DNA of 64,000 bases from Citrobacter sp. Res13-Sevr-PEB04-36 (GTDB lineage: Bacteria > Pseudomonadota > Gammaproteobacteria > Enterobacterales > Enterobacteriaceae). The stretch covers positions 62,001 through 126,000 of the forward strand of contig NZ_JADABY010000043.1 in the NCBI RefSeq assembly GCF_015672735.1, written 5' to 3'. Below the pieces are notes generated by a model. The model did not search any database and was not told where the DNA came from. It saw nothing but the letters and a program-made list of their open reading frames with translations. Position numbers and translations under genes: made by a program. Shown here piece by piece: positions 1 through 10,655 of the stretch (positions are counted from its first letter, which is position 1; each line of letters opens with the position of its first letter).

Positions 1-1504
1 TAAGGGTAAAGACAGAGCCTTTCCCCGGCTGGCTGGAAACCGTAATATCGCCGCCCATGTTTTTTGCCAGACGACGAGACACCGCCAGGCCAATCCCGGT
101 CCCGGTTGCTGGTTTACCGCCATTACTATCCTTCACCTGATAATACATGGCGAAGATTTTATCCTGCTCATCCTGCGGAATACCGATACCGGAATCTTCC
201 ACTTCAAAATGCAGCATGCTTCCTTTGTCATAGCGCGCCCGCACGGTAACCTGCCCTTGCTGGGTAAACTTCACGGCATTGCTGATCAGATTCCACAGGA
301 TTTGACGCAGACGCGTCCCATCGGTAATGACCTTATGCGGCAGGGGCAATGTCGGATCAAGCACAAAGCGCAGCCCTTTTTGCTGCGCCTGAAGACCAGA
401 GAGGTTTTCCAGATCTGCCATAAAGCTGGTGAAATCTATCGGCTGGTTATCGAGCTGAACTTTACGCCGCTCCATCTTATCCATGTCGATAATATCGTTG
501 AAAATATTCCCCAGCGTAACGGCAGAAACATGGATGGTTTTCAGGTATTTTTCCTGCTCGGCGGTCAGATCCGTATCCAGCAGGATCCGACTTAAACCGA
601 CAATGCCGTTCAGCGGTGTACGTAGTTCGTGACTGATCGTCGAAATGAAAGTGGTCTTGTCGCGACTGGCCCGTTCGAGCGCATCCTGGTAGCGCTTACG
701 CTCGGTAATATCGCGGCCAAAGCCCATCAAACCGTGTCGTTTACCAACGCGGTCGTAATAAGGCACTTTACGAATTTCAAAGCAGGCTTTACGTCCGTCC
801 GGGTAATCCAGCCATTGTTCATAGGTTAACGAGACATTATGGCGGAACACTTTCTCGTCAGTCTCGATAACTTTTTCAGCCGCCTCTGGCGAGTAAACTT
901 CAATCGGCTTTAAATTCACCAGCTGCTTTTCGCTCTTGCCGGTCAGTAATTCCATGGCGCGGTTACAGCCAGAGAACTCTTTATCTTCATTGCGATAAAA
1001 CACCAGATCCGGCGAGGCATCGAGAAAAGATCGCAGAAAAGAGGACTGTTGCTCCAGCTGGATCTGCGCCTCTTCACGTTCTTTAATTTCGACTTTGAGC
1101 TGTTCAAACGTTTCCTGGCGCTCCGCCTCCGCCTTTTCACGTTCGACAATTTCCTGGTTAAGCTGCGAAATATTGTCCTTCAACTGCACGTTAAGCTTGA
1201 GATCGCGCTCACGCATCTCTTCCAGCTTCTGTACCAGCCGTGACAGGCGTTGCCGGGACTCCTCCAGTTGCTCCACGACTACCGACAGGAAATAGACCGC
1301 CCAGGGGGTAATTAACAGACCAAAAAAGATGGAGCGAATAACATCAATACTTTCTACCTGGCCATGCAGCACCATGGTGACAGCCATTTGCACCACAATC
1401 GCCAACACAACCAAAGCCAGCGCCAATAGCAGCGAAAAACGCACCAGACCTAACTTCATCATCAGGTCGACATAATACTGCGCCAGCATTCGAATTTGCT
1501 TCAT
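1..1504 (-). CDS. arcB: Aerobic respiration sensor histidine kinase ArcB (3' part outside window)
   Basis: Inner-membrane hybrid kinase that senses quinone redox state and phosphorylates ArcA. The ATG is at 1504 and the gene runs off the left edge, so about 501 of roughly 778 residues are present. The translation shows two N-terminal membrane segments, a coiled-coil linker rich in Glu, Arg and Gln, a PAS domain, then the H-box ISHELRTPLNG. The phosphorylated His codon (629-631) is residue 292, the same number as in E. coli ArcB. The N box and the G box (GTGIGLA) follow near position 20. The receiver and HPt domains lie outside the window. A BIME separates it from yhcC. Identification is firm from the full-length match. 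Confidence 0.96.
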   Translation of the reverse strand, partial: MKQIRMLAQYYVDLMMKLGLVRFSLLLALALVVLAIVVQMAVTMVLHGQVESIDVIRSIFFGLLITPWAVYFLSVVVEQLEESRQRLSRLVQKLEEMRERDLKLNVQLKDNISQLNQEIVEREKAEAERQETFEQLKVEIKEREEAQIQLEQQSSFLRSFLDASPDLVFYRNEDKEFSGCNRAMELLTGKSEKQLVNLKPIEVYSPEAAEKVIETDEKVFRHNVSLTYEQWLDYPDGRKACFEIRKVPYYDRVGKRHGLMGFGRDITERKRYQDALERASRDKTTFISTISHELRTPLNGIVGLSRILLDTDLTAEQEKYLKTIHVSAVTLGNIFNDIIDMDKMERRKVQLDNQPIDFTSFMADLENLSGLQAQQKGLRFVLDPTLPLPHKVITDGTRLRQILWNLISNAVKFTQQGQVTVRARYDKGSMLHFEVEDSGIGIPQDEQDKIFAMYYQVKDSNGGKPATGTGIGLAVSRRLAKNMGGDITVSSQPGKGSVFTL

Positions 1505-1615
1505 AGAGGGTTCCTTCACGACAACTTGGCACAATAATACTCAATTCTCGGCGTGACGTTTGAGATTGTGCAATAAATGCGGGGGCTATCGGTGAAATGA
1601 CTCAGGAGAGGTCAT

Positions 1616-1694
1616 CGTAGGCCTGATAAGCGAAGCGCCATCAGGCAAGCAGGCGCAGAATGCCGGATGTCGGCTTTGCCTTATCCGGCCTACA
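1616..1694. repeat. BIME: two REP units between arcB and yhcC
   Basis: Two palindromic REP-like units in opposite orientation. The first holds GCCTGATAAGCG and GCGCCATCAGGC; the second holds TGCCGGAT and TTATCCGGCCTACA. This is the enterobacterial REP pattern and lies wholly between the start of arcB and the end of yhcC. Confidence 0.85.
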
Positions 1695-1699
1695 GATGG

Positions 1700-2629
1700 T
1701 TAGCTCCCCGGCAAAAACCACGGCGTTCCAAGAGCCGAGCCTTGTACACCATGTTCATTGAGATAACGATCCAGTTCAACCATCCCCGTCCAGCGATTTT
1801 CACACCACAGCGGCGCCAGCAACGTCGGGCGACGGGCGCTGGCGGAAATACGATGATAGATGACCTCTGGCGGGGTATGGCGAATCATCTCACCCGCCGT
1901 TACCGTATAATCAGCCAGCTCAATACCACTCAGACGCCCTGCTTCCCAGGCCTTCGCCATAATGCTGCCCTGTACGATATGCAGCGGATGCAGCTTAATA
2001 CCATCAACACCAGTCTCCACCACGCGATCCAGCGTTTGCAGGCATTCAACTTGCCCTTCTCCCGGTAGACCAACAATCAGGTGAGAGCACACTTTCAGCC
2101 CGCGCTCACGTGCCAATTGCGTGGTGCGCTGATAGCAGGCAAAGTCATGCCCACGGTTAATACGGTGCAGCGTTTTATCATGGGCGGTTTGTAGCCCCAA
2201 CTCCAGCCACACTTCGTAGCCCTGGTCTTTATATTCGCACAGCAGATCGAGCACCGCCTCCGGCACGCAGTCAGGGCGTGTCCCGACACACAGCCCGACA
2301 ATATTGGCCTGGCTGACCGCCTGCTGATACATCGAGCGCAGCACCTGAACTTCGGCAAACGTGCTGGTGTAGGCCTGAAAATAGGCCAGATAGCGTTTGG
2401 CGCGATTCACCAATTGCGCCTGATGCTCAAGCTGCTCGGCAATGGAATGATGCTGCTGCGCCTCATCAGCAAAGGATGCGACATTACAGAAGGTACAACC
2501 GCCACGTCCAATGGTGCCATCGCGATTTGGGCAGCTAAATCCACCGTGCAACGTGAGCTTATGAACCTTTTGCCCATAACGGCGAGAAAGATCCCCACCA
2601 AACATATTGACTAATTTCTGTAACTGCAT
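1700..2629 (-). CDS. yhcC: Radical SAM family protein YhcC
   Basis: Uncharacterised radical SAM protein of the Elp3-like TIGR01212 family; its substrate is not established. The protein is 309 aa and matches E. coli YhcC nearly end to end. The iron-sulfur motif is in CPNRDGTIGRGGCTFC (Cys x11 Cys x2 Cys), the spacing typical of this subfamily. I chose the ATG at 2629 (MQLQKLVNMFGG) because it gives the family length; an in-frame TTG at 2662 would add 11 residues not seen in homologues. It is divergent from gltB across a 686-bp gap. Confidence 0.9.
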   Translation of the reverse strand: MQLQKLVNMFGGDLSRRYGQKVHKLTLHGGFSCPNRDGTIGRGGCTFCNVASFADEAQQHHSIAEQLEHQAQLVNRAKRYLAYFQAYTSTFAEVQVLRSMYQQAVSQANIVGLCVGTRPDCVPEAVLDLLCEYKDQGYEVWLELGLQTAHDKTLHRINRGHDFACYQRTTQLARERGLKVCSHLIVGLPGEGQVECLQTLDRVVETGVDGIKLHPLHIVQGSIMAKAWEAGRLSGIELADYTVTAGEMIRHTPPEVIYHRISASARRPTLLAPLWCENRWTGMVELDRYLNEHGVQGSALGTPWFLPGS

Positions 2630-2928
2630 AATCTGATAGACCGCGCCTTGAAAAGAGGCCAAAGCCTGCCATTTTTAGCCCCCGTCGGCGATGACCTGGA
2701 TCAATCGCCCTGGCATGCCTTTACTTATTGCATAATCAAGCAAAATTACCGAAATTTCATTCAATAAAAATGTGATTACTTTTCCTTATGTTCGGTAATT
2801 TTTTTTATCTTCTGACGGCTCATGGATAAAAACAGTATCTTTAAGACGCGTAAACTCTACAAACCAGCATAAAATACCAAATATCGCGATAAACAAAGGG
2901 AGGACAAGCGATAACAGACCTCTCTGAC

Positions 2929-2944
2929 AGTGAGACAGATCACA
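2929..2944. promoter_or_regulatory. CRP-like site upstream of gltB
   Basis: AGTGAGACAGATCACA fits the CRP pattern (TGTGA-N6-TCACA) with one mismatch. It lies about 115 bp upstream of the putative gltB -35 element, which is far for direct activation. It could serve either gltB or yhcC. Sequence match only. Confidence 0.4.
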
Positions 2945-3055
2945 CTTCCCCCTCCATTCACTGTGCGTTAAATCAATGTAAAAAAGTCATTATTTTCAAT
3001 GGATTCATTTAGTTAATCGACCTATAGCACATTTTTGTATAAATAAGATTGCCAT

Positions 3056-3082
3056 TTGACCTGTGTGTGGATTCCCGATAAC
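3056..3082 (+). promoter_or_regulatory. Probable gltB promoter
   Basis: TTGACC at 3056-3061 is a good -35 element. A weak -10 (GATAAC or nearby) lies about 15-17 bp downstream. This would give a leader of about 225 nt before the gltB ATG. The weak -10 suits a promoter that depends on activators such as Lrp and IHF, as known in E. coli. Confidence 0.45.
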
Positions 3083-3107
3083 GTGGAAATCCGCTGGAAG
3101 CTTTCTG

Positions 3108-3126
3108 GATGAGCAGCCTGCTCATC
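3108..3126 (+). other. gltB leader hairpin overlapping a micro-ORF start
   Basis: GATGAGCA and TGCTCATC form an 8-bp perfect stem with a GCC loop. An ATG inside the 5' arm opens a 10-codon ORF (MSSLLIIFMQ, 3109-3141) with a GGAAG element 8 nt upstream. Role unknown. Confidence 0.5.
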
Positions 3127-3315
3127 ATATTTATGCAGTAATTGAGATTCCCTCTGAAGCAAGTCCTCAAACTTGTTTGACCTATGCGAAAAGGATTAAA
3201 GAGGGCGAATGCGAGGTGAGCGTTAACGCGCAACCCCCGTCGCCATGCTCTTGCTGTGCCTGTGCGCAAACGGTATCGGAGAGGCGTCCCGCAGAGCCTG
3301 GGGAGGTTCACTAAT

Positions 3316-6300
3316 ATGTTGTACGATAAATCCCTTGAGAAGGATAACTGTGGTTTCGGCCTGATCGCCCACATAGAAGGCGAACCTAGCCACAAGGTAG
3401 TGCGTACCGCCATACACGCACTGGCTCGTATGCAGCACCGTGGTGCCATCCTCGCTGACGGTAAAACCGGCGACGGCTGCGGCCTGTTATTACAAAAACC
3501 CGATCGTTTTTTTCGCATCGTTGCCGAAGAACGCGGCTGGCGTTTAGCCAAAAACTACGCGGTCGGCATGATCTTTTTAAATAAAGACCCTGAACTGGCG
3601 GCGGCATCTCGTCGCATCGTCGAAGAAGAGTTACAGCAGGAAACCCTGTCGATTGTGGGCTGGCGCGACGTGCCAACCAACGACGGTGTTCTCGGTGAAA
3701 TCGCCCTCTCCTCCCTGCCCCGTATTGAGCAAATTTTTGTTAACGCCCCTGCGGGCTGGCGTCCACGCGATATGGAACGCCGTCTTTTCATCGCGCGTCG
3801 CCGCATCGAAAAACGTTTGCAGGACGATAAAGACTTCTACGTTTGTAGCTTGTCCAATCTGGTCAACATCTATAAAGGTCTGTGTATGCCGGCGGATCTG
3901 CCGCGCTTTTACCTGGACCTCGCAGACCTGCGTCTGGAATCAGCGATCTGCCTGTTCCACCAGCGCTTCTCCACCAATACCGTGCCACGCTGGCCGCTGG
4001 CCCAGCCGTTCCGCTATCTGGCGCACAACGGCGAAATCAACACCATTACTGGTAACCGCCAGTGGGCGCGCGCCCGTACCTATAAGTTCCAGACGCCGCT
4101 GATCCCGGATCTCCACGATGCCGCGCCGTTTGTCAACGAAACCGGCTCTGACTCCAGTTCGATGGATAACATGCTCGAACTGCTGCTGGCTGGCGGGATG
4201 GACATCATCCGCGCGATGCGCCTGCTGGTACCACCGGCCTGGCAGAACAACCCGGATATGGACCCGGAGCTGCGCGCATTCTTTGACTTTAACTCCATGC
4301 ACATGGAACCGTGGGATGGCCCGGCCGGTATCGTCATGTCCGACGGTCGCTTTGCCGCCTGTAACCTTGACCGTAACGGCCTGCGCCCGGCGCGCTACGT
4401 CATAACCAAAGACAAGCTCATCACCTGCGCCTCTGAAGTCGGCATCTGGGACTACCAGCCTGATGAAGTGGTCGAGAAAGGTCGTGTCGGTCCGGGCGAA
4501 TTGATGGTTATCGACACCCGAGGTGGACGTATTCTGCACTCGGCGGAAACCGATGATGACCTGAAAAGCCGCCATCCGTACAAAGAGTGGATGGAGAAGA
4601 ACGTCCGCCGCCTGGTACCGTTTGAAGACCTGGCTGATGATCAAGTCGGCAGCCGTGAGCTGGACGATGACACCCTTGCCAGCTTCCAGAAACAATTTAA
4701 CTACAGCGCCGAAGAACTGGATTCCGTAATCCGTGTGCTGGGCGAAAATGGCCAGGAAGCGGTCGGTTCAATGGGCGATGATACCCCATTTGCCGTGCTT
4801 TCCAGCCAGCCACGCATCATTTATGACTACTTCCGTCAGCAGTTCGCGCAGGTGACCAACCCACCTATCGATCCGCTGCGTGAGGCGCACGTGATGTCGC
4901 TGGCCACCAGCATTGGTCGTGAGATGAACGTCTTCTGTGAAGCCGAAGGCCAGGCGCATCGCCTGAGCTTTAAATCGCCGATCCTGCTGTACTCTGATTT
5001 CACCCAGCTCACCACCATGAAAGAGGAACATTATCGCGCCGACCGGCTCGATATCACTTTCGACGTGAGCGAAACCACGCTGGAAGAGACCGTCAAGGCG
5101 CTGTGCGATAAAGCCGAACAAATGGTGCGTAACGGCACGGTATTACTGGTGCTCTCTGACCGCAACATCGCCAAAAATCGCCTGCCGGTCCCGGCACCGA
5201 TGGCGGTGGGCGCGGTGCAAACGCGTCTGGTGGAACAGAATCTGCGCTGCGACGCTAACATCATCGTCGAAACTGCCAGTACCCGCGATCCGCATCACTT
5301 CGCGGTACTCCTCGGCTTTGGTGCCACAGCCATCTATCCGTACCTGGCCTATGAAACGTTGGGGCGTCTGATCGACACTCAAGCGATTGCCAAAGATTAC
5401 CGGACCGTGATGCTGAACTACCGTAACGGCATCAATAAAGGTCTGTACAAAATCATGTCCAAAATGGGCATTTCGACCATCGCCTCTTACCGTTGTTCGA
5501 AGCTGTTTGAAGCCGTTGGCCTGCACGATGACGTAGTTGCATTGTGCTTCCAGGGTGTGGTCAGTCGCATCAGCGGAGCGGGCTTTGCTGACTTCCAACA
5601 AGATCTGTTAAACCTCTCTAAACATGCCTGGCTGGCGCGCAAACCGATTAACCAGGGTGGCCTGCTGAAGTACGTCCACGGGGGTGAATACCACGCTTAC
5701 AACCCGGACGTGGTACGCACGCTGCAACAGGCAGTACAAAGCGGCGAATACAGTGACTACCAGCAATACGCGAAGTTGGTCAACGAGCGTCCGGCGGCCA
5801 CGCTGCGCGATCTGCTGGCTATCGCACCTGGTGATGAAGCGGTAAGTATTGGCGACGTCGAACCGGCAACTGAGTTGTTTAAACGTTTTGATACCGCAGC
5901 TATGTCCATCGGTGCGTTAAGCCCGGAAGCGCACGAGGCGCTGGCCGAAGCGATGAACAGCATTGGCGGCAACTCCAACTCCGGCGAAGGCGGTGAAGAC
6001 CCTGCACGCTACGGCACGAATAAAGTGTCACGCATCAAGCAGGTAGCGTCCGGTCGCTTCGGCGTCACCCCGGCGTATCTGGTGAACGCTGACGTCATTC
6101 AGATTAAAGTCGCACAGGGTGCGAAGCCCGGCGAAGGCGGCCAGTTGCCAGGGGATAAAGTTACCCCATACATCGCCAAACTGCGTTATTCAGTACCGGG
6201 CGTGACGCTGATCTCCCCGCCACCGCACCACGATATTTACTCTATCGAGGACTTAGCGCAGCTGATTTTCGACTTAAAACAGGTTAACCCGAAGGCGATG

Positions 6301-7776
6301 ATCTCTGTGAAGCTGGTTTCCGAACCGGGCGTCGGTACCATCGCCACCGGCGTGGCAAAAGCCTACGCGGATCTGATAACCATTGCCGGTTACGACGGCG
6401 GCACCGGCGCCAGCCCGCTCTCTTCGGTGAAATACGCAGGCTGTCCGTGGGAACTGGGGCTGGTAGAAACTCAGCAGGCGCTGGTGGCTAACGGTCTGCG
6501 CCATAAGATCCGTTTACAAGTTGATGGCGGTCTGAAAACCGGCGTCGACATCATCAAAGCAGCCATTCTCGGCGCGGAAAGCTTCGGCTTTGGTACCGGC
6601 CCGATGGTCGCGCTGGGCTGTAAATACCTGCGTATTTGCCACCTGAACAATTGCGCAACCGGTGTAGCAACCCAGGACGAAAAGCTGCGTAAGAACCACT
6701 ACCACGGCCTGCCGTTCAAAGTGACCAACTACTTTGAGTTTGTCGCCCGTGAAACCCGCGAGCTGATGGCATCGCTTGGTGTAACACGTCTGGTGGATCT
6801 GATTGGCCGTACCGACCTGCTCAAAGAGCTGGACGGGTATACCGCCAAGCAGCAAAAGTTGGAGCTGTCTCACCTGCTGGAAACCGCACAACCTCACCCA
6901 GGCAAAGCGGTGTACTGTACTGAGAACAACCCACCGTTCGACAACGGCGTACTCAACGCGCAGTTGCTGCAACAGGCCAAACCATTTGTTGATGAGCGCC
7001 AGAGTAAAACTTTCTGGTTCGATATCCGCAACACTGACCGTTCCGTCGGCGCATCACTGTCGGGTTATATCGCTCAGACGCACGGCGATCAGGGGCTGGC
7101 TTCCGACCCGATCAAGGCGCATTTCAGCGGTACGGCGGGCCAGAGCTTTGGCGTGTGGAACGCGGGCGGCGTGGAGCTGTATCTGACCGGCGATGCCAAC
7201 GACTATGTCGGTAAAGGCATGGCGGGCGGTCTGCTGGCGGTACGTCCTCCGGTCGGTTCTGCCTTCCGCAGCCATGAAGCGAGTATCATCGGCAACACCT
7301 GCCTGTATGGCGCAACCGGCGGTCGTCTGTTTGCCGCAGGCCGCGCGGGAGAACGCTTTGGGGTACGTAACTCAGGTGCCATCACCGTGGTCGAAGGCAT
7401 CGGTGACAACGGCTGTGAATATATGACCGGCGGCATCGTCTGTATTCTCGGTAAAACAGGCGTCAACTTCGGCGCTGGCATGACGGGCGGGTTCGCCTAC
7501 GTGCTGGACGAAGACGGCGAATTCCGCAAACGCGTGAATCCGGAGCTGGTCGAAGTCCTGAGCGTGGACTCGCTGGCTATCCACGAAGAGCATTTGCGTG
7601 GGCTGATCACCGAGCACGTACAGCATACCGGTTCGTCACGCGGAGAAGAGATCCTGGCTAACTGGCCGGCATTCTCGGCGAAATTCGCACTGGTTAAACC
7701 GAAGTCCAGTGATGTGAAAGCACTGTTGGGTCACCGTAGTCGTAGCGCAGCTGAGCTGCGCGTGCAGGCGCAGTAA
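3316..7776 (+). CDS. gltB: Glutamate synthase (NADPH) large subunit
   Basis: Makes two glutamates from glutamine and 2-oxoglutarate. This subunit holds the glutaminase and FMN sites. It is 1486 aa, the E. coli length. I chose ATG 3316 because a GGGAGG element lies at 3301-3306; open frame upstream (GTG 3256) lacks such support. The precursor starts MLYDKSLEKDN followed by CGFG, so the catalytic N-terminal Cys is residue 12 after removal of a short propeptide. The [3Fe-4S] motif C-x5-C-x4-C is at residues 1102, 1108 and 1113. The C-terminal part shows the Gly-rich beta-helix domain (GVWNAGGVELYLTGDAND). gltD follows after 12 bp. Confidence 0.98.
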   Translation: MLYDKSLEKDNCGFGLIAHIEGEPSHKVVRTAIHALARMQHRGAILADGKTGDGCGLLLQKPDRFFRIVAEERGWRLAKNYAVGMIFLNKDPELAAASRRIVEEELQQETLSIVGWRDVPTNDGVLGEIALSSLPRIEQIFVNAPAGWRPRDMERRLFIARRRIEKRLQDDKDFYVCSLSNLVNIYKGLCMPADLPRFYLDLADLRLESAICLFHQRFSTNTVPRWPLAQPFRYLAHNGEINTITGNRQWARARTYKFQTPLIPDLHDAAPFVNETGSDSSSMDNMLELLLAGGMDIIRAMRLLVPPAWQNNPDMDPELRAFFDFNSMHMEPWDGPAGIVMSDGRFAACNLDRNGLRPARYVITKDKLITCASEVGIWDYQPDEVVEKGRVGPGELMVIDTRGGRILHSAETDDDLKSRHPYKEWMEKNVRRLVPFEDLADDQVGSRELDDDTLASFQKQFNYSAEELDSVIRVLGENGQEAVGSMGDDTPFAVLSSQPRIIYDYFRQQFAQVTNPPIDPLREAHVMSLATSIGREMNVFCEAEGQAHRLSFKSPILLYSDFTQLTTMKEEHYRADRLDITFDVSETTLEETVKALCDKAEQMVRNGTVLLVLSDRNIAKNRLPVPAPMAVGAVQTRLVEQNLRCDANIIVETASTRDPHHFAVLLGFGATAIYPYLAYETLGRLIDTQAIAKDYRTVMLNYRNGINKGLYKIMSKMGISTIASYRCSKLFEAVGLHDDVVALCFQGVVSRISGAGFADFQQDLLNLSKHAWLARKPINQGGLLKYVHGGEYHAYNPDVVRTLQQAVQSGEYSDYQQYAKLVNERPAATLRDLLAIAPGDEAVSIGDVEPATELFKRFDTAAMSIGALSPEAHEALAEAMNSIGGNSNSGEGGEDPARYGTNKVSRIKQVASGRFGVTPAYLVNADVIQIKVAQGAKPGEGGQLPGDKVTPYIAKLRYSVPGVTLISPPPHHDIYSIEDLAQLIFDLKQVNPKAMISVKLVSEPGVGTIATGVAKAYADLITIAGYDGGTGASPLSSVKYAGCPWELGLVETQQALVANGLRHKIRLQVDGGLKTGVDIIKAAILGAESFGFGTGPMVALGCKYLRICHLNNCATGVATQDEKLRKNHYHGLPFKVTNYFEFVARETRELMASLGVTRLVDLIGRTDLLKELDGYTAKQQKLELSHLLETAQPHPGKAVYCTENNPPFDNGVLNAQLLQQAKPFVDERQSKTFWFDIRNTDRSVGASLSGYIAQTHGDQGLASDPIKAHFSGTAGQSFGVWNAGGVELYLTGDANDYVGKGMAGGLLAVRPPVGSAFRSHEASIIGNTCLYGATGGRLFAAGRAGERFGVRNSGAITVVEGIGDNGCEYMTGGIVCILGKTGVNFGAGMTGGFAYVLDEDGEFRKRVNPELVEVLSVDSLAIHEEHLRGLITEHVQHTGSSRGEEILANWPAFSAKFALVKPKSSDVKALLGHRSRSAAELRVQAQ

Positions 7777-9207
<1,431 letters not shown>

Positions 9208-9220
9208 ACATACCTTTTCT

Positions 9221-9252
9221 GGCATCTCATCCGTACATATGGATGAGATGCC
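9221..9252 (+). terminator. Hairpin after gltD
   Basis: GGCATCTCATCC and GGATGAGATGCC form a 12-bp perfect stem with an 8-nt loop, 13 bp after the gltD stop. There is no clean U tract, so it may be a weak terminator or an mRNA-stabilising 3' structure. Confidence 0.6.
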
Positions 9253-9330
9253 AAATATCTGTCTTCTTTCCTAAAAATACATAGTTGCTACACAGCATAA
9301 ATTTGCAACCAACCAGCTGAAAACCCCAGT

Positions 9331-9368
9331 ACGTAAACGTTTGCATTCTTCTGAAAAGTGTATATTAT
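9331..9368 (+). promoter_or_regulatory. PurR box overlapping the codBA promoter
   Basis: ACGTAAACGTTTGCAT at 9331-9346 matches the PurR operator consensus ACGCAAACGTTTGCGT at 14 of 16 positions. It overlaps a -35 element (TTGCAT, 9341-9346), with a -10 TATTAT at 9363-9368 spaced 16 bp. Repression of codBA by PurR with hypoxanthine or guanine is established in E. coli; the same logic is inferred here. Confidence 0.85.
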
Positions 9369-9404
9369 GCGGCGGATTTTTTGGGCAAAATTCATGGAGG
9401 CATT

Positions 9405-10655
9405 GTGTCGCAAGATAACAATTATAGCCAGGGCCCCGTCCCTCTGGCGGCGCGGAAAGGCGTGGTTCCACTGACGTTTGTGATGTTGGGATTAACGTTT
9501 TTTTCCGCCAGTATGTGGACCGGTGGCACACTCGGTACCGGTCTTTCCTATGATGATTTCTTCCTGGCAGTTCTCTTCGGTAATCTTCTCCTCGGTATTT
9601 ACACTGCATTTCTCGGTTTCATCGGCGCAAAAACAGGACTCTCTACCCACCTCCTGGCGCGTTACTCATTTGGCGTAAAAGGTTCATGGCTTCCCTCGTT
9701 GCTATTAGGTGGCACGCAGGTAGGCTGGTTTGGTGTTGGCGTGGCGATGTTCGCTATCCCGGTCAGTAAAGCGACGGGAATCGACGTTAATATCCTGATT
9801 GCAGTGTCTGGTCTGTTGATGACCATGACCATCTTTTTTGGCATCTCGGCGCTAACGGTTTTATCGATTATCGCCGTACCCGCTATCGTTATTCTTGGCA
9901 GCTACTCCGTCTGGCTGGCAGTGTCCGACGTGGGCGGTTTAGATCATTTAAAAACGATTGTGCCACAGACGCCGCTGGATTTTTCAACCGCTCTGGCACT
10001 GGTCGTGGGATCGTTTGTCAGCGCAGGTACCTTGACGGCAGACTTCGTTCGCTTTGGCCGTAATGCCAAAGCTGCGGTGCTGATTGCCATGGTGGCTTTT
10101 TTCCTCGGCAACTCTCTGATGTTTATCTTCGGTGCTGCTGGCGCTGCCGCTGTAGGACAGGCGGACATCTCCGACGTGATGATTGCCCAGGGACTGCTGC
10201 TGCCCGCAATTGTGGTTCTCGGCCTGAATATCTGGACAACCAACGACAACGCGCTGTATGCGTCGGGTCTGGGATTTGCCAATATTACCGGTTTTTCCAG
10301 CCGTACGTTGTCGGTGGTTAACGGTATTATTGGCACGCTGTGCGCGCTGTGGCTGTACAATAACTTTGTCGGCTGGCTGACATTTCTGTCGGCCGCAATC
10401 CCACCTATTGGCGGGGTGATTATCGCCGACTATCTGTTAAACCACCGCCGGTACGCCGATTTCAACAACGCACAATTTATACCTGTGAACTGGATAGCTA
10501 TTCTGTCCGTTGCACTGGGCATCGCCGCCGGCCACTATATTCCCGGTATTGTGCCCGTCAACGCCGTACTCGGCGGCGTATTCAGCTATATCCTGCTGAA
10601 TCCACTTTTTAATCGCAGTCTTGCTCAGTCCACGGAGGTCAGCCATGCAGACTAA
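9405..10655 (+). CDS. codB: Cytosine permease
   Basis: Inner-membrane NCS1-family transporter that imports cytosine. It is 416 aa with about 12 hydrophobic segments and the family signature [18 protein letters not shown]. The start is GTG at 9405 (protein [12 protein letters not shown]), with GGAGG at 9396-9400 directly upstream; E. coli codB also uses GTG. It overlaps codA by 11 bp, which indicates translational coupling. The PurR box lies just upstream. In E. coli K-12 codBA sits elsewhere on the chromosome. Confidence 0.95.
   Translation: MSQDNNYSQGPVPLAARKGVVPLTFVMLGLTFFSASMWTGGTLGTGLSYDDFFLAVLFGNLLLGIYTAFLGFIGAKTGLSTHLLARYSFGVKGSWLPSLLLGGTQVGWFGVGVAMFAIPVSKATGIDVNILIAVSGLLMTMTIFFGISALTVLSIIAVPAIVILGSYSVWLAVSDVGGLDHLKTIVPQTPLDFSTALALVVGSFVSAGTLTADFVRFGRNAKAAVLIAMVAFFLGNSLMFIFGAAGAAAVGQADISDVMIAQGLLLPAIVVLGLNIWTTNDNALYASGLGFANITGFSSRTLSVVNGIIGTLCALWLYNNFVGWLTFLSAAIPPIGGVIIADYLLNHRRYADFNNAQFIPVNWIAILSVALGIAAGHYIPGIVPVNAVLGGVFSYILLNPLFNRSLAQSTEVSHAD

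Larger units (their letters stand above)
2630..3315. promoter_or_regulatory. Long intergenic and leader region between yhcC and gltB
   Basis: No convincing gene in 686 bp. What I see: a 12-bp perfect inverted repeat (2742-2753 and 2791-2802), a CRP-like site at 2929-2944, a probable gltB promoter near 3056-3082, a leader hairpin at 3108-3126, and two micro-ORFs (3109-3141 and 3184-3219). In E. coli the gltBDF control region is long and binds Lrp, IHF and other global regulators (known for the family). I did not identify the individual Lrp or IHF sites. Confidence 0.6.

Noticed and set aside
3063-3314. 83-codon open frame covering the gltB leader
   Set aside because: Non-ATG start, no ribosome-binding site, and it overlaps the promoter and leader; best read as untranslated leader.
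3256-3315. Upstream extension of GltB by 20 codons from a GTG
   Set aside because: A strong GGGAGG site sits before ATG 3316, and the 1486-aa product matches E. coli. Older longer annotations exist, so I keep some doubt.
3940-4695. 251-codon frame opposite gltB
   Set aside because: Antisense shadow of a GC-rich conserved gene; GltB is certain on the other strand. Similar shadows lie opposite gltD, yhdP, accC, mreB and acrF.
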